A stretch of DNA of 64,000 nt, taken from the NCBI GenBank assembly GCA_947503765.1, contig CANNFA010000006.1, positions 62,001 through 126,000 of the forward strand. Direction: 5' to 3'. The DNA comes from an uncultured Paracoccaceae bacterium (GTDB taxonomy: Bacteria > Pseudomonadota > Alphaproteobacteria > Rhodobacterales > Rhodobacteraceae). Below, one piece after another: positions 56,197 to 64,000 of the stretch. Below the pieces are notes generated by a model that was not told the DNA's origin, did no database searches, and saw only the letters and a program-made list of their open reading frames with translations. A program made the translations under genes and the position numbers. The stretch's first letter is position 1. Each line of letters begins with the position of its first letter.

Positions 56197-57009
56197 ATGA
56201 CCGAACCGCTGCTGAAACTGACCGGCATCACCAAGCATTTCGGCGCCATCGAGGCGCTGCGCGGCATCGACCTCGAGGTGCGCGCCGGCGAGGTGGTGGC
56301 GCTTCTGGGCGACAATGGCGCGGGCAAGTCGACGCTGGTCAAGATCATCGCCGGCGGGCTGAAGCCGTCCTCGGGCAGCGTGTGGTTCGACGGGGCCGAG
56401 CGCCACTTCGCCTCGCCGTCCGAGGCCAAGAAGGCCGGGATCGAGACCGTCTATCAGGATCTGTCGCTGTGCGTGAATGCCGATGTGGTGGCCAATTTCT
56501 TCATGGGCCGCGAGATCACCAGGAAGGTGCTGGGTATCCCGATCCTTCAGGAAAAGGAGATGGAGCGCATCACCGGCCAAGCCATCGCCGAGGCCGGCAC
56601 GCGCATCCCGTCCCTGCGCACCAATGTCGAACATCTGTCCGGCGGCCAACGCCAGGCCATCGAGCTGAACCGTTTCGTGCATTTCGGCGGCAAGCTGGTG
56701 CTGCTGGACGAACCCTTTGCCGCGCTGGGGGTCGAGCAGACCGCCCGCGGCATGGAGATGATCCGCCAGGTCGCCGACCGCGGCGTCGGCGTGATCGTCA
56801 TCACCCATATCATGGCGCAGGCCTTCCAGGTCGCAGACCGGATCGCGGTGATCCGGCACGGCAAGGTGGCCGGCGACGTCGAGACCGCGAAGACGTCCCC
56901 CGAACAGGCGGTCGAGATGATCACCGGGGGCACCCTGACCATCGCCGGAATGGACAGGGCCGGAACGGGACGTGATCCGGCGCAACAGGGAGAGGAAGCG
57001 AACAGATGA
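56197..57009 (+). CDS. Sugar-type ABC transporter ATP-binding protein (RbsA-half-like)
   Basis: [48 protein letters not shown]. Confidence 0.95.
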   Translation: MTEPLLKLTGITKHFGAIEALRGIDLEVRAGEVVALLGDNGAGKSTLVKIIAGGLKPSSGSVWFDGAERHFASPSEAKKAGIETVYQDLSLCVNADVVANFFMGREITRKVLGIPILQEKEMERITGQAIAEAGTRIPSLRTNVEHLSGGQRQAIELNRFVHFGGKLVLLDEPFAALGVEQTARGMEMIRQVADRGVGVIVITHIMAQAFQVADRIAVIRHGKVAGDVETAKTSPEQAVEMITGGTLTIAGMDRAGTGRDPAQQGEEANR

Positions 57010-58040
57010 AACTTTCAAGACGCGTGTTTTTCGGAACCGTCGCGGCGGCCGCGCTGGCCAGTGCGGCGGCGGCCCAGGACAAGGGCACGATCTATTACAT
57101 GGTGCCGACGCTGCTGGACGAGTTCCAGACGACATCGGTCGATGCGATCGAAAAGTTCATGGGCGATGTCGGCTATGATGTCGTGACGCTGAACGCCGAC
57201 AACAAGACCGATATCCAGCAAAGCCAGATGTCCGACACGATCCTGCTGGATCCCGATGCCATCGTCATCGCACCGGTGGATTTCAACGCGCTGGTTCCGG
57301 CCATCGACGAGGCCCGCGCCGCCGGCATTCCGGTGATGATCTTCGACCGGCAGATCACCGACACGATGATCGACCTGACCTCGGTCGCCGGCACCATCGA
57401 GATCGGCCATGTCGCGGCGGCAGAGATCAAGCGCCTGCTGACGGAAAAGAACGGCTCTGTCACCGGCACGATCCTGCAGGTTCTGGGCGATCCGGGCGAC
57501 CCCTACACGCTGGACATCCAGCAGGGGTTCGAGGAGCGGATGGAGGGCGACGACGTCACCATCATCACCCAGCCGGCGATGCAGTGGGAGGCGTCGAATG
57601 CCGGCTCCATCGTGGCCGACGAATTGCTGGCGACGCCCGATATCGACCTGATCTTCGTGCATGCCGCGCATCTGGCCGTGGCGGCCGTCGCCTCGCTCGA
57701 GGCGGCGGGCAAGGCGCCGGGCGACGTGCTGCTGGTGTCGTCGAACGGCGCGCCGGTCGGGCTGGATCTGATCCGGCAGGGCTGGGAACAGGTCGAGGTG
57801 GAGCAGCCGCTGTTCGCGCAGGCCGCCGCGCTGGCGATGTTCGCCGACAAGGTGGTGAACGGCGAAGAGATCGAGCCGGGCACCTATGACGTGCTGGGCC
57901 TGCAATCGGAGCTGACGATCGAGGAATGGGGCCCGAACATCAAGATCCCCGGCGCCGCGATCACGGCCGACAACGTGGACGAGCCGCGCTTCTGGGGAAA
58001 TTTGCAGGCGCCGGACGATCCGATCACGCCGGTGGAATGA
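57006..58040 (+). CDS. Sugar ABC transporter substrate-binding protein (periplasmic-binding/LacI-type)
   Basis: [35 protein letters not shown]. Confidence 0.93.
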   Translation: MKLSRRVFFGTVAAAALASAAAAQDKGTIYYMVPTLLDEFQTTSVDAIEKFMGDVGYDVVTLNADNKTDIQQSQMSDTILLDPDAIVIAPVDFNALVPAIDEARAAGIPVMIFDRQITDTMIDLTSVAGTIEIGHVAAAEIKRLLTEKNGSVTGTILQVLGDPGDPYTLDIQQGFEERMEGDDVTIITQPAMQWEASNAGSIVADELLATPDIDLIFVHAAHLAVAAVASLEAAGKAPGDVLLVSSNGAPVGLDLIRQGWEQVEVEQPLFAQAAALAMFADKVVNGEEIEPGTYDVLGLQSELTIEEWGPNIKIPGAAITADNVDEPRFWGNLQAPDDPITPVE

Positions 58041-58123
58041 CCGCCCCCGCCTGACGACACGCCGGGCCGGACATGTTTCCGGCCCGGCGGCCTTGCCGGC
58101 CTGCCCATCGGGAAAGACACACC

Positions 58124-59119
58124 ATGACGCCTGCGCGACGCCGCACGATAGAATTCCTGCTCGACAACCTGGTCTGGCTGATGCTGATCACCGTTCTGGT
58201 GATCTTCTCGCTGACCATCCCGCGATATTTCCAGTTCGGCATCTTTGCCAACATCCTTGAACAATCGACCTATGTCGGCGTGATGGCGATCGGGCTGGCG
58301 ATGGTCATCATCTCGGGCAATCTCGACCTGTCGGTCGAATCCACCGCCGCGCTATCGGCAATGGTGACGGGGCTGCTCTTCGCCTCATCGGGGATCGGGC
58401 TGGGCATCGACCTGGGTCCGGCCATCGTGATGATCCCGGTCTCGATGCTGATCGCCGTGGCGGTCGGCACATTGATCGGCTTCATCAACGGGTTCTTCAC
58501 GGTCAAGATCGGCATGTCGGCCTTCATCGTCACGCTGGCGTCGTTCATCTGGGTGCGCGGGCTGGTGGTGGCGATCTCGGGCGGGCGGTCGGCGCAAAGC
58601 CTGGCCCCCGAGATCCGCATGATCGGGATCGAGCGGCTGTTCGGCATCCCGCTGCTGGCCTGGATCTCGGTGCTGTGCTTCGTCATCTTCGCCTTCATCA
58701 TGGCCAAGACGCCGTTCGGGCGCTACATCACGCTGGTGGGCGGCAACGAGGCGGCGACCTTTCGCGCCGGCATCCCGTCGGGGCGCATCCTGTGGATGTC
58801 CTTCGTGCTGGCCGGGGCGCTGGCGGGGCTGGCCGGCTGGCTGCTGGCGATCCGCACCTCGGGCGCGACGGCCAATCTGGGGGTGGGGATGCTGTTCAAC
58901 GCATTTGCCGCCGTGGTGATCGGGGGCGTGTCGCTGAAGGGTGGCATCGGCAAGCTGCCGGGGGTCTATGCCGGGGTGCTGCTGATCTATTCGATCCACA
59001 CCGCGATCAACCTGATGCGGCTGCCGGCGCATTGGACGCAGGTCATCCTTGGCCTGCTGGTTCTGGCGGCGGTGCTGCTGGACACGCTGAAACTGAGATT
59101 GAGGGAGAGACTTCTATGA
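58124..59119 (+). CDS. Sugar ABC transporter permease (RbsC-like)
   Basis: VGVMAIGLAMVIISGNLDLSVESTAALSAMV; GGNEAATFRAGIPSGRI. Confidence 0.95.
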   Translation: MTPARRRTIEFLLDNLVWLMLITVLVIFSLTIPRYFQFGIFANILEQSTYVGVMAIGLAMVIISGNLDLSVESTAALSAMVTGLLFASSGIGLGIDLGPAIVMIPVSMLIAVAVGTLIGFINGFFTVKIGMSAFIVTLASFIWVRGLVVAISGGRSAQSLAPEIRMIGIERLFGIPLLAWISVLCFVIFAFIMAKTPFGRYITLVGGNEAATFRAGIPSGRILWMSFVLAGALAGLAGWLLAIRTSGATANLGVGMLFNAFAAVVIGGVSLKGGIGKLPGVYAGVLLIYSIHTAINLMRLPAHWTQVILGLLVLAAVLLDTLKLRLRERLL

Positions 59120-59886
59120 CGGGCAGGCTGGACGGGCGCGCGGCGCTGGTGATCGGCGGCGCGCGCGGCATCGGCGGCGGCATCGCGCGGCGCTTTGCCG
59201 CCGAGGGCGCGCAAGTGGTGATCGCCGACATGGAGGCCGAGGCCGGAACCGCGCTGGCCGGGGAACTGGGCGGCGCCTTTGTGAAGACCGACATCGCGAA
59301 GCCCGAAGAGGCCGAGGCCGCCGTCGCCGAGGTGACGGGCCGGCACGGCCGGCTGGATATCCTGGTGCAGAATGCCGGTATCTATCCCTGGACCCTGATC
59401 GAGGATACCGACCTTGACGAATGGAATTCCGTTCTGGGCGTGAACCTGGGCGGCTGTTTCCTGGCGACCAAGGCGGCGGTGAAACCGATGAAGGCGCAGG
59501 GCTATGGGCGCATCGTGCTGACCTCGTCGATCACCGGGCCGCGCGTGACCTCGCCCGGCCACGGCCACTACGCCGCGTCCAAGGCGGGGATCAACGGCTT
59601 CATCCGCTCTGCCGCGCTGGAATTCGCGGGCCACGGCATCACCGTCAACGGGATAGAGCCGGGCAATATCTTGACCGAGGGGATGAAGGCGCAACGCTCG
59701 GCCGCCTTCATCCGCGACATGGAAAGCGCGATCCCGGTGGGCCGCATGGGTACGCCCGAGGATATCGCGGCGGCGGCGGAATTCCTGGCGTCCGAGGATG
59801 CGGCCTTTGTCACCGGCACGACCATCGTGGTCGATGGCGGGCAGATCCTGCCCGAGGGCAACGATTTCCGCCTGACCCCGGACTGA
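59116..59886 (+). CDS. SDR family oxidoreductase
   Basis: ALVIGGARGIGGGIARRFAAEGAQVVIADM...YAASKAGINGFIRSAALEFAGHGITVNGI. Confidence 0.95.
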   Translation: MTGRLDGRAALVIGGARGIGGGIARRFAAEGAQVVIADMEAEAGTALAGELGGAFVKTDIAKPEEAEAAVAEVTGRHGRLDILVQNAGIYPWTLIEDTDLDEWNSVLGVNLGGCFLATKAAVKPMKAQGYGRIVLTSSITGPRVTSPGHGHYAASKAGINGFIRSAALEFAGHGITVNGIEPGNILTEGMKAQRSAAFIRDMESAIPVGRMGTPEDIAAAAEFLASEDAAFVTGTTIVVDGGQILPEGNDFRLTPD

Positions 59887-59887
59887 C

Positions 59888-61048
59888 ATGACCTTGCCGG
59901 GACAGATCATCAACGCCGCCGGAACGCTGACGCGGCTATCCGCCGGACCGCTCGCGCCCGGCGTCTTGCAGGCGATGGAAGCGGCCGATGCCGCCTCGGT
60001 GGACATGGTGCACTACCACGCCCATGCCGGCGCGCGGATCGCCGCGGCGACGGGCGCCGAAAGCGGGCTGGCCACCTCGGGCGCGTCGGCGGGGCTGCTG
60101 CTGGCGGCGGCCGCCTGCCTTGCGCGGGACGATTTTGCGCGGATGAACGCGCTGCCCCGCACCGGCGATCTGCGCGAGATCGTGATCGCCCGCAGCCACC
60201 GCAACGGCTATGATCACGCGCTGCGCATGGCCGGCGCGCGGCTGGTCGAGGTGGGGCTGCCGGAGCCTGCCGCCGGCGCCGGAGTGCGCGATGTCGAGCC
60301 CTGGGAATACGCCGCCGCGATCGGGCCGCGCTCTGCCGCCGTGGCCTTTACCGCGACCCGCGCCAATGCCGCGCAGCTGCCGGAAATCGCCGCAGCCGCC
60401 CATGCGGCCGGCGTGCCGGTGATCGTCGATGCCGCCGCCGAGTTGCCGCCCGCCGCCAACCTGCGCCGCTTCATCGCGGATGGCGCCGATCTGGTGACGT
60501 TTTCGGGGGGCAAGGTGCTGGGCGGGCCGGCGGGAACCGGGCTGCTGGCGGGGCGGCGCGACCTGATCGCCTCGGCCGCGCTGCAAAGCCTGGACCTCGA
60601 TGTGCGGCTGGCCGATTTCGCGCCGGTGCCGGACTTCATCGACATGACCCGCTTTGCCGGGCTGCCGCGCCACGGGGTCGGGCGCGCCGCCAAGCTGGGC
60701 AAGCACGAGATCGCCGGGCTGCTGGCCGCGCTGGACCATTTCCTGGCCGAAGGCGATGCGGCGCGACATGCGCGCTGGCTGGGGGTTGTCAGCGATCTGG
60801 CAGGTACCCTGCCGAAGGCGCGCGCCGCGATCCTGCACGGATCGGACACGAACCGCATCCCGCTGCTCATGCTGGGCTTTGCCGATGCCGATGCCGCGCA
60901 GGCGGCAGATCGGCAAATGCGCGCGCGTCCGGTGCCGGTGCATCTGGGCACCGATCCGGGCGATCCCGCCGCCCTGCTGGTCAACCCGGTCTGCCTGCGC
61001 GCGGGCGACCAGGCGGCGCTGGCCGAGGCGCTGAACGCGGTGCTGTGA
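59888..61048 (+). CDS. SelA-like PLP-dependent enzyme
   Basis: INAAGTLTRLSAGPL...DLVTFSGGKVLGGPAGTGLLAGRRDLI. Confidence 0.88.
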   Translation: MTLPGQIINAAGTLTRLSAGPLAPGVLQAMEAADAASVDMVHYHAHAGARIAAATGAESGLATSGASAGLLLAAAACLARDDFARMNALPRTGDLREIVIARSHRNGYDHALRMAGARLVEVGLPEPAAGAGVRDVEPWEYAAAIGPRSAAVAFTATRANAAQLPEIAAAAHAAGVPVIVDAAAELPPAANLRRFIADGADLVTFSGGKVLGGPAGTGLLAGRRDLIASAALQSLDLDVRLADFAPVPDFIDMTRFAGLPRHGVGRAAKLGKHEIAGLLAALDHFLAEGDAARHARWLGVVSDLAGTLPKARAAILHGSDTNRIPLLMLGFADADAAQAADRQMRARPVPVHLGTDPGDPAALLVNPVCLRAGDQAALAEALNAVL

Positions 61049-61052
61049 CGGT

Positions 61053-62009
61053 TCAGTCGCCCAGCGGCTCCAGCGCGTTGCCGGATCGGTGGGTCAGCGC
61101 GGTATAGCGGATGCGCCGCAGGCTTTCGCGGGCGCGCGGCCCCAGCGTATAGCCGGTGGCCGCCGACAGCAGGTCGACCACCGCAAGATAGGCAAAGCGC
61201 ACCGAGGTCGGGGTCAGCGTGTCCTGCGTTTCCTGCACCGTGACGCAAAGCGGGTGGTGCACCGCATCCGCCAGCGGGCTGGCCAGCGCGGTGATCGCGA
61301 TGGTGGTCGCGCCGTAGCCGCGCGCGAGGTTCACCGCCTCGATCAGCTCGGCCGTGCGGCCCGACGCCGATACGGCAAGCACCACGTCCTCGGGCCCCAG
61401 CGTCGCGGCGGTCATGCGCATGAAATACGCCTCGGGGCAGCAGGCCACGTTCACCCCGTAGCGGAACAGCCGGTACTGCGCCTCTTCGGCGAGGATCGAC
61501 GCGCTGCCGCCAAGCCCGAAGGTGACCACCTGCCGCGCGCCTGCAACCGCTTCGGCGGCGGCCTGCACGGCGGCGGGGGAAAGCTGGCGCTCGACCTCGC
61601 GGATCGCGCCGCGCGCATCGGCGAGGATCGGCGACCAGTAGGCGGGCGCATGGGCGTCCGGCGGCGCGGCCGGCGCGTCGGCGTTCAGGTACAGCTCTCC
61701 GACCACCAGGCTTTGGGCGAGGCGCAGCTTGAAATCGCGCACGCCCAGACAGCCGATGGCGCGGCAGAACCGCGTGACGCTGGGCTCGCTGACGCCCGCG
61801 CGCAGGGCGAGGCAGGCGATGCTTTCCTCGACGGCGCGGCGCACATCCGCGAGCACGGCCGCGCCGACCTTGCGTTCGGCGGGCGACAGCGTGTCGAGCC
61901 GGTCCTTGATCCGGCCCAGAACGTCCGGCACCTGGCCCGGACGCGCGGGCGCAGTGTCTGGCGGCACGTCCGGCGCCGAGAGGCCGGGATCCGGTGGAGT
62001 GGCTTCCAT
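61053..62009 (-). CDS. MurR/RpiR-family transcriptional regulator (HTH + SIS)
   Basis: LSPAERKVGAAVLADVRRAVEESIACLALRAGVSEPSVTRFCRAIGCLGVRDFKLRLAQSL; SIS domain VVTFGLGGSASILAEEAQYRLFRYGV. Confidence 0.95.
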   Translation of the reverse strand: MEATPPDPGLSAPDVPPDTAPARPGQVPDVLGRIKDRLDTLSPAERKVGAAVLADVRRAVEESIACLALRAGVSEPSVTRFCRAIGCLGVRDFKLRLAQSLVVGELYLNADAPAAPPDAHAPAYWSPILADARGAIREVERQLSPAAVQAAAEAVAGARQVVTFGLGGSASILAEEAQYRLFRYGVNVACCPEAYFMRMTAATLGPEDVVLAVSASGRTAELIEAVNLARGYGATTIAITALASPLADAVHHPLCVTVQETQDTLTPTSVRFAYLAVVDLLSAATGYTLGPRARESLRRIRYTALTHRSGNALEPLGD

Positions 62010-62139
62010 GCGGCTCTCCTGATTGTGCTGCAATGGTCGCCAAGCTGCGGGGTTTGGTCAAGTATCTTGCAAGATCACATAACGAACAAATCCGCAAAAT
62101 ACTGAAAATATGTGAAAAAATTTTGCGTGCCCGAATCTC

Positions 62140-62165
62140 TTGACAGGTTTGTAACTGAATTACAG
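62140..62165 (+). promoter_or_regulatory. TTGACA plus operator C: TTGACA-N4-TGTAA-CTGAA-TTACA-G
   Basis: Palindrome 62150-62164, same -35/operator spacing as site B. Confidence 0.75.
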
Positions 62166-62272
62166 ACTTGGCGGCGCGGTGATCAGCTTTCGCTGCGCCC
62201 ATCCGGGGCGCGGGGTGGCGGAGCGCCGCGCATGGCCGGCGGGGATGCAGGGCCGCGCAATGGGGGAGGCGC

Positions 62273-63049
62273 ATGAGCTATTGTTTCGATCTGTCCGGCA
62301 AGCGGGCCTTCGTGACCGGCGGCAGCCGCGGGCTGGGCCGCGAGATGACGCTGGCGCTGGCCAAGGCCGGGGCCGACATCGCCATGGTCGCCCGCAAGGC
62401 CGAGGCGCTGAACGAGACCGCCGCCGAGATCCGCGCGCTGGGCCGCACCTGCTGGACCTTCGAGGCGGATATGGGCGTGCCGGCCGAGGCCGAGGCGCTG
62501 TGCCACCGCGCGCTGGACGAGGCGGGGCCGTTTGGCATCGTCATCAACAATGTCGGCGGCCGCCGGGTCAGCGTGCGGACAGAGGATCTGGATCTTGCCA
62601 CCTGGCAGGAGCTGATCGACCTGAACCTGACCACCACATTCGTCTGCTCGCGCGTTCTGGGCGCGGCGATGATCGCGGCGGGGCAGGGCGGGCGGATCCT
62701 CAACGTCGCCTCGATCAACGCGCTGATCGCCGGGCGCGGCATCGGCGGGCGGCATTACGAGGCGGCGAAAGCGGCCGTGATCCAGTTCACCCGCGCGCTG
62801 GCGGTGGACTGGGCCGAGCACGGCATCACGGCGAACGCGATCTGTCCAGGCATCTTCGCCACGGCGCCGAACCTGAAGTGGAAGGAAACCCACCCCGAGA
62901 TCATCGACCGTATCGTTGCGGATATCCCCATGGGAACAATGGGCGATCCGCGCGACATCGGCGCGCTGGCTGTCTATCTCGCGTCGGATCAGGCGCGTTT
63001 CATGACCGGCGCGAGCCTTGTCATCGACGGGGGCCAGACCTGTCTTTGA
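62273..63049 (+). CDS. SDR family oxidoreductase
   Basis: AFVTGGSRGLGREMTLALAKAGADIAMVARK...YEAAKAAVIQFTRALAVDWAEHGITANAI. Confidence 0.95.
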   Translation: MSYCFDLSGKRAFVTGGSRGLGREMTLALAKAGADIAMVARKAEALNETAAEIRALGRTCWTFEADMGVPAEAEALCHRALDEAGPFGIVINNVGGRRVSVRTEDLDLATWQELIDLNLTTTFVCSRVLGAAMIAAGQGGRILNVASINALIAGRGIGGRHYEAAKAAVIQFTRALAVDWAEHGITANAICPGIFATAPNLKWKETHPEIIDRIVADIPMGTMGDPRDIGALAVYLASDQARFMTGASLVIDGGQTCL

Positions 63050-63079
63050 CCACCATTCATCAACAGGGAGACTGAATAG

Positions 63080-64000
63080 ATGAAACTGGGTAAACTGCTG
63101 GGCGGAATTGCGCTTGCCGCGCTGATGGCCGCACCGGTATCGGCGCAGACCCTGCGCTATGCCACGATCGGCGAGCCGCCGAGCCTGGACTCGCAGATGG
63201 GCACGGCCACGCTGGCCTCGACCATCTCGCAGCACATGTTCGAAACGCTATACGCCTTCGACGCGGCCTTTGCACCGCAGCCCTATCTCGTGACCGGAGA
63301 GACGATTTCGGACGATGGCAAGACCATCGTGATGACTGTCCGCGAGGGGGTGAAGTTCCATAACGGCGACACGCTGGATGCCGCGGACGTGGCCGCCTCG
63401 CTGTCGCGCTGGGCCGAGCATGGCGCGCGCGGCAAGCTGCTGGAGCTGACCAGCGCCGAGGCGACCGGCGACATGGAAGTGACGCTGACCCTGGCAGAGC
63501 GCAACGGCGCGTGGAAAAGCATCCTGGCCTATGTGAATGGCGGGCCGGTCATCTACCCGGCCGAGATCGTCAGCGCCGCCGCAGGAGAGCCGATCGCGGC
63601 CGAGAACTATGTCGGCACCGGCCCCTACGAATTCGGCGAGGTGCGCCCGAACCGCTATGTCGAACTGACCCGGTTCGAGGGCTACACCCCGAACCCGGCC
63701 GAAAGCGACGGCGAGGCGGGCACCCGCGTGGCCAATTTCGAGACGCTGCGCTTCATCCCCGTGCCCGATGTCGGCACCCGCGTCTCGGGCGTGCAGGCCG
63801 GCGATTACGATTATGCCGAATATATCTCGGGCGACCTTTATGGTCTGGTCAAGGACGACCCGGCGATCCAGGTCAAGATCAGCACCGCGCCGATCTTCGG
63901 TCTGATGTTCATGAACTCCGATTCCGGGCCGCTGGCGACCAATACCAAGCTGCGCCAGGCGATCATGGCCGCGCTGAACATGGAACAGGCGCTTCAGGTC
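63080..64000 (+). CDS. ABC transporter substrate-binding protein, peptide/family 5 type (truncated by window)
   Basis: Signal peptide; LRYATIGEPPSLDSQMGTATLASTISQHMFETLYAFDAAFAPQPYLV. Confidence 0.93.
   Translation, partial: MKLGKLLGGIALAALMAAPVSAQTLRYATIGEPPSLDSQMGTATLASTISQHMFETLYAFDAAFAPQPYLVTGETISDDGKTIVMTVREGVKFHNGDTLDAADVAASLSRWAEHGARGKLLELTSAEATGDMEVTLTLAERNGAWKSILAYVNGGPVIYPAEIVSAAAGEPIAAENYVGTGPYEFGEVRPNRYVELTRFEGYTPNPAESDGEAGTRVANFETLRFIPVPDVGTRVSGVQAGDYDYAEYISGDLYGLVKDDPAIQVKISTAPIFGLMFMNSDSGPLATNTKLRQAIMAALNMEQALQV

Overview
High-GC alphaproteobacterial window, probably Rhodobacterales/Rhodobacteraceae-like (inferred from gene content and order). Nearly all of it is coding, and I saw no rRNA, CRISPR array or intact IS transposase. 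From left to right it contains: the start of a metallophosphoesterase; a diacylglycerol-kinase-like gene; a cbb3 oxidase operon (ccoNOQP plus a small protein and DUF2189); a divergent NO/Fe-S-repair gene (ScdA/YtfE/RIC family) next to a palindromic operator candidate; an ECF sigma/cupredoxin unit; dtd; a PfkB kinase. Next comes a co-directional membrane-stress, 'Ter/TelA-like' module (zinc-ribbon, SPFH-GYF, DUF2927, TelA, XpaC, small TM, TerC, 18-19-repeat MORN protein), followed by nadE. A LysR-controlled ABC-uptake and CoA-dependent catabolic cluster follows, then a sucrose-phosphate synthase/phosphatase/GH32-like cluster back-to-back with trkA-trkH-hfq-hflX, and a solitary EVE-HNH-like endonuclease in an AT-richer gap. 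After HdeD, MmcB and tRNA-His there is a ~20 kb catabolic island with an RpiR regulator. The strongest non-coding signals are: three TGTAA-N5-TTACA palindromes that probably define the RpiR regulon, two of them in an identical TTGACA-N4-operator layout; a family of GCCCCGGR-N5-YCCGGGGC palindromic repeats, including a 91-bp tandem duplication; a 33-bp inverted-repeat, MITE-like element; and a structured ncRNA candidate. All functional calls come from reading translated sequence and recalling families. No database search was run.
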